Assembly (NCBI GenBank): GCA_045659265.1
Contig: JAZOWO010000006.1
Coordinates: forward strand, 1 to 7,458
DNA: 7,458 bases
Direction: 5' to 3'
DNA from: UMGS1649 sp045659265
Lineage (GTDB): Bacteria; Bacillota; Clostridia; TANB77; CAG-465
Shown here: positions 1-5,326 of the stretch, piece by piece
How the letters are laid out: each line of letters opens with the position of its first letter
Position numbering within the stretch: the stretch's first letter is position 1
The notes under the pieces: generated by a model
Databases searched by the model: none
Told to the model about the DNA's origin: nothing
The model's input: the letters and a program-made list of their open reading frames with translations, nothing else
Program-made: the position numbers and the translations under genes

Positions 1-30
1 TGCACCAAACGAACATTAAAAAACGTATAA
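1..30 (+). CDS. possible C-terminal tail of an upstream gene (5' end outside window)
   Basis: Reading from the first base in frame 1 gives nine codons (CTKRTLKNV) and a TAA at 28-30, sixteen bases before the next start. This spacing is typical of the junctions in this window. Frame 2 also closes early, at 17-19, so the frame of the upstream gene cannot be settled. Only the end of a gene, if any, is present, and nothing can be said about its function. Confidence 0.25.
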   Translation, partial: CTKRTLKNV

Positions 31-45
31 AAAGGGGGAATTTAT

Positions 46-516
46 ATGGGGAAAAAGCTTCATAAAGGTAGTTTTGAAAGGGGAATAGTAAGAACTACTG
101 ACAATCAAGTTAAGAAACATGCCACTCAAATGAGTAGGAAAGAAATCAAATGGTTAAAAGCTACTTGTAAGGAATTAGAAGTCGCCAACATGGAAATATC
201 AGAACACGTTCAAGATAAGATAGACAGTGGTGAAATCACTTTTGATATGAAAGAAATCGAGCGAGTATTACAACATGTAGAGGACTATAATATAATTGAG
301 TATAATTACAACATGGTGAATCACAGTAAGAGAATATTATTGAGAGATAAGAAAGACATAATGGTTAATATAGAAGGGGAACCTACAAAATCTAATTTAT
401 GTTTCGTAGTAGATATAACTAGAAATATATTAGTAACAGTTTATTACTGTAATTCAAAAGATAACCATTCAACAATGAATTGGTCGAGATATTGCTCATG
501 GTTAAAAATAATATAA
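46..516 (+). CDS. hypothetical phage protein, 156 aa
   Basis: I do not recognise this protein with certainty. The start is well supported: a G5 ribosome binding site at about 34-38 lies seven bases before the ATG. The first 50 residues are Lys/Arg-rich and look helical. The second part has an 'EHVQDKI' helix (53-59), a stretch 'IIEYNY' (83-88), 'KRILLR' (95-100), then a hydrophobic strand 'LCFVVDITRNILVTVYY' (118-134), followed by 'KDNHSTMNWSRY' (138-149). That order of a helix with His, an Arg-rich strand and two hydrophobic strands resembles small DUF4258-like or RelE/Barnase-type folds, some of which are RNases. This is only an impression of pattern. The next gene starts 15 bases after the stop, so the two are probably co-transcribed. 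No promoter is visible in the 45 bases upstream. Confidence 0.85.
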   Translation: MGKKLHKGSFERGIVRTTDNQVKKHATQMSRKEIKWLKATCKELEVANMEISEHVQDKIDSGEITFDMKEIERVLQHVEDYNIIEYNYNMVNHSKRILLRDKKDIMVNIEGEPTKSNLCFVVDITRNILVTVYYCNSKDNHSTMNWSRYCSWLKII

Positions 517-531
517 AAAGGAGTGGTGTAT

Positions 532-1014
532 ATGGAAGATAGAAAATTAATTAAAGATATATGTAGCTTTTATAATAAGAAAGTATTAGAATTAAAAGAA
601 GGTTTCGCAGTGGTTAGTTTTACTGCGAAATCAGAAGGTAGTTTTAAAATATATAACAAGGAAGAAGAATTTTTTAGAGAATATTATGACAGTTTATTGA
701 CAGACGATTGTCTAGGTTGGGAAAAGGAACTTGACTATATACATAACAAATTGACAGTTAAAACTAACGTGGAGTGCATAGAAGCTATAATGAGATATAA
801 GAAAATGTTAAGTGAAGATAAGAAAATACACATACCATTAGACACAAGTAATTTAAACGAAGTTAATTCTTTCATTAAAAAGTATTGTAAAGTGGTTACT
901 GAATTACCAGTAGGTATGACTAGAAAAGATAAGATACTGTTAAGTAAATACGGAGATATATGTAAGTTAAGCACTGGAGAATATTTTTTAATAAAATACC
1001 TAGAACTTGTTTAA
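532..1014 (+). CDS. hypothetical protein, 160 aa
   Basis: This is a soluble, charged protein with no signal peptide or membrane segment, and I do not recognise its family. The open frame reaches back to a GTG at 523, but the ATG at 532 is the better start because AAGGAG (518-523) lies eight bases before it. The sequence looks like two small lobes: a mixed first half (residues 1-60, rich in Lys, Glu and aromatic residues), then helical segments 'LGWEKELDYIHNKL' (61-74) and 'ECIEAIMRYKKML' (81-93), and a C-terminal part 'LNEVNSFIKKYCKVV' (108-122) ending in a strand-like tail. It follows the 156-aa gene by 15 bases, so the two probably form one unit. Its TAA stop (1012-1014) is part of the -35 box of the promoter for the next operon. 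Confidence 0.85.
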   Translation: MEDRKLIKDICSFYNKKVLELKEGFAVVSFTAKSEGSFKIYNKEEEFFREYYDSLLTDDCLGWEKELDYIHNKLTVKTNVECIEAIMRYKKMLSEDKKIHIPLDTSNLNEVNSFIKKYCKVVTELPVGMTRKDKILLSKYGDICKLSTGEYFLIKYLELV

Positions 1015-1034
1015 ATCGGCTAAGTTTGGGGTAT
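1009..1034 (+). promoter_or_regulatory. sigma-B-type promoter A (GTTTAA-N14-GGGTAT)
   Basis: GTTTAA at 1009-1014 and GGGTAT at 1029-1034 are separated by exactly 14 bases. The same two hexamers with the same spacing occur at 2207-2232 and 3826-3851, and nowhere else that I found. The -35 box overlaps the stop codon of the preceding gene. A start of transcription near 1041-1043 would give a leader of about 60 bases to the ATG at 1103. GTTTAA-N12-15-GGGTAT is the known consensus of Bacillus sigma-B promoters; which sigma factor reads it here is inference. Confidence 0.75.
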
Positions 1035-1102
1035 AAATATATTGTAAGGTAATATTGGGGGTTCATTGGGGAGTAACTAATAATATGGAAGGTGGAATCT
1101 CA

Positions 1103-1915
1103 ATGAACTTAGAAAACAAATTTGAAAATTATTTTAAACAAAGGGAACTAAATCAAGAAAATGTAAATCAATTTATCATAAGGAATATAAATTCCGTTAA
1201 TAGATGTTCGTATTATACTTTTATAAATAGAGTGAATAATCTATTAACGGAATACAACAGAGAAGATTTGCAAGTAGAAAGTAGAGAAAGAGAATATCAA
1301 AAGAAATGTATAAGAGAAGTTGTACTTTTAGACAGAAAAGATGTCATAGGAATATGCGAAACATTTATTAATTATGTTGACAAATTTATAGTGTACGCAT
1401 TATTCTCGGGGATTTTAGGGAAAGAATATTCAGATTTAATAAACCTTAAAGTAGAAGATGTATCTTCTGATTACAAAACAATCAAGTTGAAAAACAAAAC
1501 AATAGAATGTGATGTATATATGCAGTATCTATTGAAGAATGTAATCAAAGAACACAACTACGATATGAATGTTAGGGATACGGTGTATTCGATATGCGTA
1601 TATGAATACAATATGGAATCACCTTATCTAATCAAAGTTAAACCTACTAAACGTAATAAAAATGGTTTGAATCCTATAACAAAAGTTGGTATTCAAATAA
1701 GATTGAAAAAACTAACTTCTCAATTACAAGGAACAAAATATGAAAATGTCAATTTAACTGGACAGATATTATATAAGTCACATATCATTTATAAAATGCA
1801 CACAATAGATACACATTGGACAATAGATAAAGTCAGACAATTCTTAAAAACAAATAACTATATTGGAGATACAGCAGAGATAAGAAGATTGTATTTCATG
1901 AGATATAGAAAATAA
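1103..1915 (+). CDS. integrase-fold DNA-binding protein, probable MrpR/YopR-type phage repressor, 270 aa
   Basis: The C-terminal two thirds have the outline of a tyrosine recombinase catalytic domain, but the catalytic residues are gone. 'YALFSGILGKEYSDLINLKVEDV' (98-120) matches the region that normally carries the first catalytic Arg in 'TGLR', and here that position is Leu105. The later HxLRH box has no counterpart; 'YKSHIIYKM' (224-232) lies roughly there. A Tyr-rich end (YFMRY) remains. This combination is known from SP-beta MrpR (YopR), a lysogeny repressor built on a recombinase fold, and the GILGKEYSDLINLKVED region strongly recalls that family. The N-terminal region (1-75) is helical and resembles a SAM-like core-binding domain. 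Upstream in-frame TTG (1055) and ATG (1085) codons are possible starts, but only 1103 has a well-placed site (AAGGTGG, 1089-1095). The gene follows promoter A directly and contains a 15-bp inverted repeat. Repressor function is inferred; a divergent integrase is the alternative. Confidence 0.75.
   Translation: MNLENKFENYFKQRELNQENVNQFIIRNINSVNRCSYYTFINRVNNLLTEYNREDLQVESREREYQKKCIREVVLLDRKDVIGICETFINYVDKFIVYALFSGILGKEYSDLINLKVEDVSSDYKTIKLKNKTIECDVYMQYLLKNVIKEHNYDMNVRDTVYSICVYEYNMESPYLIKVKPTKRNKNGLNPITKVGIQIRLKKLTSQLQGTKYENVNLTGQILYKSHIIYKMHTIDTHWTIDKVRQFLKTNNYIGDTAEIRRLYFMRYRK
1191..1253. repeat. perfect 15-bp inverted repeat, 33-nt spacer, inside the MrpR-like gene
   Basis: The left arm ATTCCGTTAATAGAT (1191-1205) is the exact reverse complement of the right arm ATCTATTAACGGAAT (1239-1253). 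The bases just outside and just inside the arms do not pair, so the arms are exactly 15 bp. The 33-nt spacer contains a weak inner stem, TTATA-CTTT-TATAA (1213-1226). The arms lie in codons for residues about 30-51. In DNA this could be two operator half-sites or paired binding sites; in RNA it could form a stable long-loop hairpin. Its role is unknown. Confidence 0.8.
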
Positions 1916-1929
1916 AAGGAGGGGTATAT

Positions 1930-2202
1930 ATGGGGAAATATTTAGAAAAGATAGGTAGAGGAATAATATTTGTAGGTGATGAAATATACAAAGTGATTTT
2001 AAAAGGATTTAAAGGGGTTGCACTTTTTAAATACAAATGTTGGGAAGCTAGTCAAATGTTAATACACCCTAATAGTTGTTTAAATTGTCGTTATATGAAA
2101 AAAACTGTATACACAGATAGGGTTATATGTAGATGTAAAGTTTATAATGTAATATTAATGACAACTTTAGATAACTGTCATTTCCATGAGAAAAAGAAAT
2201 AA
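1930..2202 (+). CDS. small Cys-rich protein, probable metal-binding, 90 aa
   Basis: A strong ribosome binding site (AAAGGAGGGG, 1915-1924) lies five bases before the ATG and overlaps the stop of the MrpR-like gene, so the two genes are coupled. Residues 1-47 are basic and partly hydrophobic. The second half carries a C-x2-C pair (Cys50, Cys53), a C-x-C pair (Cys67, Cys69) and a final Cys83-His84-x-His86. This spacing suggests a single zinc or iron-sulphur site and recalls small phage proteins with a terminal 'DNC..F' motif. I do not know its function. Its position between the repressor-like gene and promoter B makes it the last gene of the operon driven by promoter A. No terminator is visible after it. 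Confidence 0.8.
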   Translation: MGKYLEKIGRGIIFVGDEIYKVILKGFKGVALFKYKCWEASQMLIHPNSCLNCRYMKKTVYTDRVICRCKVYNVILMTTLDNCHFHEKKK

Positions 2203-2206
2203 AAAT

Positions 2207-2232
2207 GTTTAAAGGTGGTAAAACGTGGGTAT
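2207..2232 (+). promoter_or_regulatory. sigma-B-type promoter B (GTTTAA-N14-GGGTAT), upstream of the sigma-factor operon
   Basis: GTTTAA at 2207-2212 and GGGTAT at 2227-2232 are 14 bases apart. The flanks are shared with promoter C: AAAAAT before the -35 box, a TATAGTA-like stretch after the -10 box, and ATAATTAAG before the ribosome binding site. Transcription should start near 2239-2241, which leaves a leader of about 28 bases before the ATG at 2268. It drives the three-gene unit that ends with the sigma factor. Confidence 0.78.
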
Positions 2233-2267
2233 AAATATAGTATAAATAATTAAGGGGGATTGATATT

Positions 2268-2615
2268 ATGGCTATAGTATTACCAAACAAAATTTCAATG
2301 GATAGTTTAAAACAAAAGAATTTTGACAGACATGGTGCTAGATGTAAAATTTATAGCGAAGAAACATTAGAATATGTAATAAACATATTAGAAAGTAGCT
2401 ATTATGAGCCATACTGTGTAGGAGATAAAACTATAATAGCTTGGGATATGATTAAAGAAAAATTCGTATTCTTCGATACACCAACGTTAATGGAACATAG
2501 AAAAAAAGTTATCAAACAAAAATTAAAACACGATAGCACTCTTACTAAAAACGGTAAACAAGCATTAAGAAAAGAGTTACTTTGCTTAATTAGGGACGGA
2601 AGAAAAAATGCTTAA
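2268..2615 (+). CDS. hypothetical protein, 115 aa
   Basis: This is the first gene of the operon behind promoter B. A G5 ribosome binding site (2254-2258) lies nine bases before the ATG. The protein is basic and soluble. Residues 31-43 look helical (ETLEYVINILESS), the middle has alternating hydrophobic residues (YEPYCVGDKTIIAWDMIKEK, 46-65) like a small beta sheet, and the tail from about 77 to 115 is a Lys/Arg-rich helix that could contact nucleic acid. I recognise no family. Its last codons overlap the start of the HD-domain gene by eight bases (ATG at 2608, TAA at 2613-2615), so translation of the two is likely coupled. Its place before an HD enzyme and a sigma factor gives no specific clue to its job. 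Confidence 0.82.
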   Translation: MAIVLPNKISMDSLKQKNFDRHGARCKIYSEETLEYVINILESSYYEPYCVGDKTIIAWDMIKEKFVFFDTPTLMEHRKKVIKQKLKHDSTLTKNGKQALRKELLCLIRDGRKNA

Positions 2616-3261
2616 AGGTATTGAGCAATTCGTAAGCAGAAGTAAGATAGCTGTTGAACACAAAAAAGAAAAAGAGTTCCATTATACGGAAGAAAATTTT
2701 GAAAATGAAATAGAATTTATAGTAGATGATAGAATTAAAGAGTTTGCTAAATGGAGTTTGAGTATAGCACCAAGTAAATATTATTTGGTGTCAGCTTCAA
2801 ATTCGGGTGAGTATCACCCATTTAGTTCTAATGGTAAGGGTGGTTTGGTTAGACACATAAGATTGTGCATGTTAATAGCGAGGGAGTTGTTTAAAGATAG
2901 CTTGTACGATAATTTTAGTATGTATGAAAAGGATATTATATATACAAGTTTATTGCTACACGATATTGGAAAGGTGACACCACCTCCGTTTACATATTTT
3001 CCAAAGCACCCTATTTATAGTGTCAATCACATTGAGAGGTATAAAGAACAACCTTTATGGGTACAAGATTTTCTAAGAAGTGAAGATTGGGTTTTAATTA
3101 AATCTTGTATTTTAACTCACATGGGAGAACATGGGGACGTGAGTTGTGGTAGACCAAAAACAAGAATACAGATGTTTGTTCATTTGGTAGATTATTTAAG
3201 TTCGCTTAGAGTTTATGATTATATGAATGAAGTTAAAAAATTACAATTTGAGGGGGAGTAA
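2608..3261 (+). CDS. HD-domain metal-dependent phosphohydrolase, 217 aa
   Basis: The full H...HD...H...H...D signature of the HD superfamily is visible: His83 in 'GGLVRHIRL', His118-Asp119 in 'LLLHDIGKV', His141 in 'SVNHIERY', His171 (with His175 close by) in 'LTHMGEHGD', and Asp195 in 'VHLVDYLSS'. HD enzymes bind one or two metal ions and hydrolyse phosphate esters in (d)NTPs, cyclic or oligo-nucleotides, or RNA. The region before the first His ('SASNSGEYHPF...GGLVRH') resembles the matching segment of YhaM-like 3'-5' exoribonucleases, though the OB domain of YhaM is absent. The first 45 residues are charged and carry no motif. The start overlaps the previous gene, and only a weak GGA site precedes it, so coupling is likely. 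The sigma-factor ribosome binding site sits in its last codons. The fold is secure; the substrate is unknown. Confidence 0.88.
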   Translation: MLKGIEQFVSRSKIAVEHKKEKEFHYTEENFENEIEFIVDDRIKEFAKWSLSIAPSKYYLVSASNSGEYHPFSSNGKGGLVRHIRLCMLIARELFKDSLYDNFSMYEKDIIYTSLLLHDIGKVTPPPFTYFPKHPIYSVNHIERYKEQPLWVQDFLRSEDWVLIKSCILTHMGEHGDVSCGRPKTRIQMFVHLVDYLSSLRVYDYMNEVKKLQFEGE

Positions 3262-3263
3262 TT

Positions 3264-3797
3264 ATGGATAAAGTATACGATATGTTCAAAGCAAATGAAA
3301 ACCTAATAAACCATGTACTAAGAAAAGAATTTCCTAAATACCTTGATATATTAACAGAGAGTGAGAAAGAAGAATTACTAGAAGAAGGACATTCAGCTTT
3401 AGCTAGGGCAGTTGTTACATTCAACCATAAAAGAGGTATAGCAGAATCTACATATCTATATGCGTGTATAAAAAACGCGTATATAAACGGTATAGAAAAA
3501 ACTTTAAACAGAAAGAAACATATAGTGTTAGTCAAAGGTGGTAGAGATATAGAAACAAAAGCCATCGATGAAAAGAGTGTTGAAGATAGATATGTAGAAC
3601 AAGAGGGAGAAGAAAGAATATATCAAATAGCTAGAGAAAGTGGTATAAAAGATTTAGAAGCACAACTTAGACTTATAGCAAGAGGATATACCGTATCAGA
3701 AATAGAAACTATGTTGGGTGTTGGTCAACCAACTCAATGGAGAAGGTTGAGAAAATTTAAAAAAATTTTAGAAAAAATGCATGATTTTTCAGAGTAA
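3264..3797 (+). CDS. phage-encoded sigma-70-family RNA polymerase sigma factor, small, 177 aa
   Basis: Residues 11-24 (NENLINHVLRKEFP) fit region 2.1 and residues 36-58 fit region 2.2: 'EELLEEGHSALARAVVTFNHKRG' follows the 'dDLiQeG..gL.rAv..Fdp.rg' pattern. Residues 59-82 (ESTYLYACIKNAYINGIEKTLN) fit regions 2.3-2.4, which open the -10 element. After a polar linker (about 84-120), residues 131-169 form a region 4-like helix-turn-helix ('YTVSEIETMLGVGQPTQWRRLRKF'), which would read the -35 box. Region 1.1 and a clear region 3 are absent, as in small alternative or phage sigma factors. The stop of the HD gene is two bases before the ATG, and a G5AG site lies inside its last codons. The gene is in the operon behind promoter B and is followed by promoter C, so it is the prime candidate to recognise GTTTAA-N14-GGGTAT. 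That link is inference. Confidence 0.85.
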   Translation: MDKVYDMFKANENLINHVLRKEFPKYLDILTESEKEELLEEGHSALARAVVTFNHKRGIAESTYLYACIKNAYINGIEKTLNRKKHIVLVKGGRDIETKAIDEKSVEDRYVEQEGEERIYQIARESGIKDLEAQLRLIARGYTVSEIETMLGVGQPTQWRRLRKFKKILEKMHDFSE

Positions 3798-3825
3798 GCT
3801 GTATAATAATAGTGTAAGGAAAAAT

Positions 3826-3851
3826 GTTTAAGACCTATATCAAATGGGTAT
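3826..3851 (+). promoter_or_regulatory. sigma-B-type promoter C (GTTTAA-N14-GGGTAT), upstream of the DUF5405/ClpP-like operon
   Basis: GTTTAA at 3826-3831 and GGGTAT at 3846-3851 are separated by 14 bases, identical to promoters A and B. The 14-nt spacer sequence itself is not conserved among the three copies, while the boxes are, which argues for a promoter and not a recent duplication. The bases after the -10 box read TGAACAT instead of TATAAAT, so a housekeeping -10 is weak here. Transcription should start near 3858-3860, giving a leader of about 30 bases to the ATG at 3890. Confidence 0.76.
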
Positions 3852-3889
3852 GAACATAGTAAGAAAATAATTAAGAGGGGGAATGTTAT

Positions 3890-4162
3890 ATGATGATACA
3901 ATTAAATGAGGATTTCAGATTAACAAGTGACGAGTATTGCTACATAGTTCAACAAAGAAAAATCTCCACTAAGAGAGATACTGGTGAACAATATGAGAAT
4001 TGGGTGGACAAATGGTTTTTCCCAAACATTGAACAAGCTGTAAGTCAGATAGTTAATTATGAAGTTAGAGTTAGTGACGCAGAAGGTGTTGATAAAGTTC
4101 TTAAAGCTATAGAGAATAGTAAGAAAGCTATAGTAAAAGAATTGAAGAAGGGGGTTAAATAA
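3890..4162 (+). CDS. DUF5405-like small phage protein, 90 aa
   Basis: The first gene after promoter C. A G5 site (3877-3881) lies eight bases before the first ATG; a second ATG follows at 3893. The opening 'IQLNEDFRLTSDEYCYIVQQRK' (residues 3-24) has the pattern of a family of small phage proteins often labelled DUF5405: a short strand, 'lTsD..nyi.....', then a Trp/Phe-rich middle ('WVDKWFFPNIEQAV', 38-51), and a helical C-terminus with 'DAEGVDKVLKAIENSKKAI'. The function of that family is not known. The assignment rests on pattern memory only. The protein is soluble and ends with a basic tail. The G5 in its last codons serves as the ribosome binding site of the following micro-ORF. Confidence 0.8.
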   Translation: MMIQLNEDFRLTSDEYCYIVQQRKISTKRDTGEQYENWVDKWFFPNIEQAVSQIVNYEVRVSDAEGVDKVLKAIENSKKAIVKELKKGVK

Positions 4163-4163
4163 T

Positions 4164-4253
4164 ATGAGTGAATTAGAAATCATGTTAATAAACCATGTAT
4201 ATAGAAGTGACAGTAAGCAAGAGGAAGAAAGGGGTGATGAACATGATGTTTAG
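4164..4253 (+). CDS. micro-ORF, 29 aa, bridging two genes
   Basis: The ATG at 4164 follows the previous stop by one base and has a G5 site (4150-4154) nine bases upstream. The peptide starts MSELEIMLINHVYRSDSKQ, has a helical hydrophobic segment and an acidic tail, and stops with TAG at 4251-4253. It overlaps the next gene by eleven bases, and that gene's G4 site (4231-4234) lies inside it. It could be a real micro-protein, or a translated leader that delivers ribosomes to the DUF4406-like gene. Without it the next gene would have an 80-base gap, which is unusual here. The sequence gives no function. Confidence 0.5.
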   Translation: MSELEIMLINHVYRSDSKQEEERGDEHDV

Positions 4254-4578
4254 ACCACTTGTTTACGTCGCTGGTCGTTTTCAAAACGAACCGAGAAATC
4301 AAAGAAAGATAGAGAAATGTATAAAGGAACTGATAAAGTTAGATGAAGATGTTATCTTTTTCAGTCCTGTAACAGCTTTTGGTTTCCTTTACGAAGTAGA
4401 GGACTACGAAATAGGTTTAAATAAATGTTTGCAGATGTTATCACTTGCTTCTGCTATGGTAATCGTTAAAGACGGTTATCAAGAATCAACTGGTGTTAAA
4501 GCAGAAATGCAATATTGTAAGGAACACAAAATACCAATGTACTTCTATGATAAAGGTACGTTAGAATTAATAAAATAA
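4243..4578 (+). CDS. DUF4406 / nucleoside 2-deoxyribosyltransferase-fold protein, 111 aa
   Basis: The order of motifs fits the DUF4406 family, a Rossmann-like fold related to nucleoside 2-deoxyribosyltransferases. The opening strand is 'LVYVAGRF' (6-13), followed by a helix, then 'VIFFSPVTAF' (37-46), then 'LNKCLQMLSLASAMVIVKDGYQ' (59-80), matching the 'D.l.l...da.vv..gw' segment. The closing 'STGVKAEMQYCKEHKIPMYFY' (82-102) matches 'SrGa..E...A...gkpv', and Glu88 sits where related transferases place the catalytic Glu. I chose ATG 4243 because G4 at 4231-4234 is eight bases upstream; ATG 4246 is also possible. The frame is open back to an ATG at 4195 that has no ribosome binding site. It probably acts on nucleosides or nucleotides in the cytoplasm, but many DUF4406 proteins have no tested activity. 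The next gene follows after 12 bases. Confidence 0.8.
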   Translation: MMFRPLVYVAGRFQNEPRNQRKIEKCIKELIKLDEDVIFFSPVTAFGFLYEVEDYEIGLNKCLQMLSLASAMVIVKDGYQESTGVKAEMQYCKEHKIPMYFYDKGTLELIK

Positions 4579-4590
4579 GGGGGAATGTGT

Positions 4591-5325
4591 ATGTTAGAAA
4601 AATTTATAATTAATATACCCGATTTAGACAGTAATAAACCAGTAATGGAAATAATGAATCAGTTGTATGAAATAGAATATGTGTGTGAACAAATAATGTT
4701 GGACAATGAAAATTTAAAAGCTAGTGCAAAAAAAGAAATGCCTATAATACACCTTATGATTTCTAGCAACGGTGGTTTATTAACTGGTGCTATGAGTATA
4801 ATATCTATGATAGAAAAATTAAAAAGAATGGGTTGCTTTGTAATAACTGAATGTTGCTCACATGCCCTATCGGCTGGTTTCTTTATATTTATGAGTGGTG
4901 ATGTAAGATTAGCTACATATCCTAAGATGGCTAAATGGTTATATCACTATGCTTTAACTTCTACTGGTTTTGACAATGTAAACGTTTTAATAGACAATTT
5001 AGACTTAGTTAAAGATGATATGGAAATATTAAAAGAATATGTAATAGAAAGAACTAACGTAACTAAAGAACAACTTGATTCTTACGATAGAAAGGACTGG
5101 TGGTTACGTTACGATGAAGCAAAAGAATTAGGTATAGTAAAAGAAGAATTTGACGAAGATATAACAGAGGAAATTGACGAAGATGTAATAGAAGCACTTG
5201 ATGATGAAGACATCGATAAACTAATAGAAAGTGCAGTGGCGACATTAAAGGAAGATAAAACAAAAAAGAAAACTAAAAAGAAAGTGAAAAAAGAGGACAA
5301 AAATGAAAATATAGAAGGAGAATAA
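4591..5325 (+). CDS. ClpP-like (S14-type) serine peptidase with charged C-terminal tail, 244 aa
   Basis: The ClpP fold is clear. 'HLMISSNGGLLTGAMSIISMIE' (54-75) holds the oxyanion glycines (Gly61-Gly62). 'ALSAGFF' (92-98) holds the nucleophile Ser94. 'WLYHYA' (116-121) holds His119, and 'RKDWWLRYDEAKELGIV' (167-183) aligns with the E. coli segment around its catalytic Asp, placing Asp169. The Ser-to-His distance is 25 residues, the same as in E. coli ClpP, and His-to-Asp is 50 versus 49. No propeptide is obvious. After residue 186 comes a non-ClpP tail: an acidic stretch with repeated DED/DE units (188-213), then a Lys-rich stretch (222-236). ATG 4591 was chosen over ATG 4585 because G5 (4579-4583) is seven bases from the former and only one from the latter. 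No capsid or portal genes are nearby, so a prohead protease role is not supported by context. Confidence 0.88.
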   Translation: MLEKFIINIPDLDSNKPVMEIMNQLYEIEYVCEQIMLDNENLKASAKKEMPIIHLMISSNGGLLTGAMSIISMIEKLKRMGCFVITECCSHALSAGFFIFMSGDVRLATYPKMAKWLYHYALTSTGFDNVNVLIDNLDLVKDDMEILKEYVIERTNVTKEQLDSYDRKDWWLRYDEAKELGIVKEEFDEDITEEIDEDVIEALDDEDIDKLIESAVATLKEDKTKKKTKKKVKKEDKNENIEGE

Positions 5326-5326
5326 A

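Noticed and set aside
1055..1102. Upstream extension of the MrpR-like gene from TTG 1055 or ATG 1085
   Set aside because: The ATG at 1103 has AAGGTGG seven bases upstream. The earlier codons have poor spacing, and the extension would reach close to the expected transcription start.
1584..1610. 7-bp inverted repeat TGTATTC...GAATACA inside the MrpR-like gene
   Set aside because: Short, AT-rich and in coding sequence with repeated Tyr/Val codons; compatible with chance.
1103..1915. Active site-specific integrase with a nearby attachment site
   Set aside because: The expected catalytic Arg and HxLRH residues are not visible, and no direct-repeat attachment core is seen beside the gene.
3799..3820. 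TATAAT-containing stretch just after the sigma-factor gene, which resembles the region after the -10 box of promoter A
   Set aside because: No TTGACA-like or GTTTAA box lies at the right distance upstream, so it is not supported as a promoter. It may be a decayed copy.
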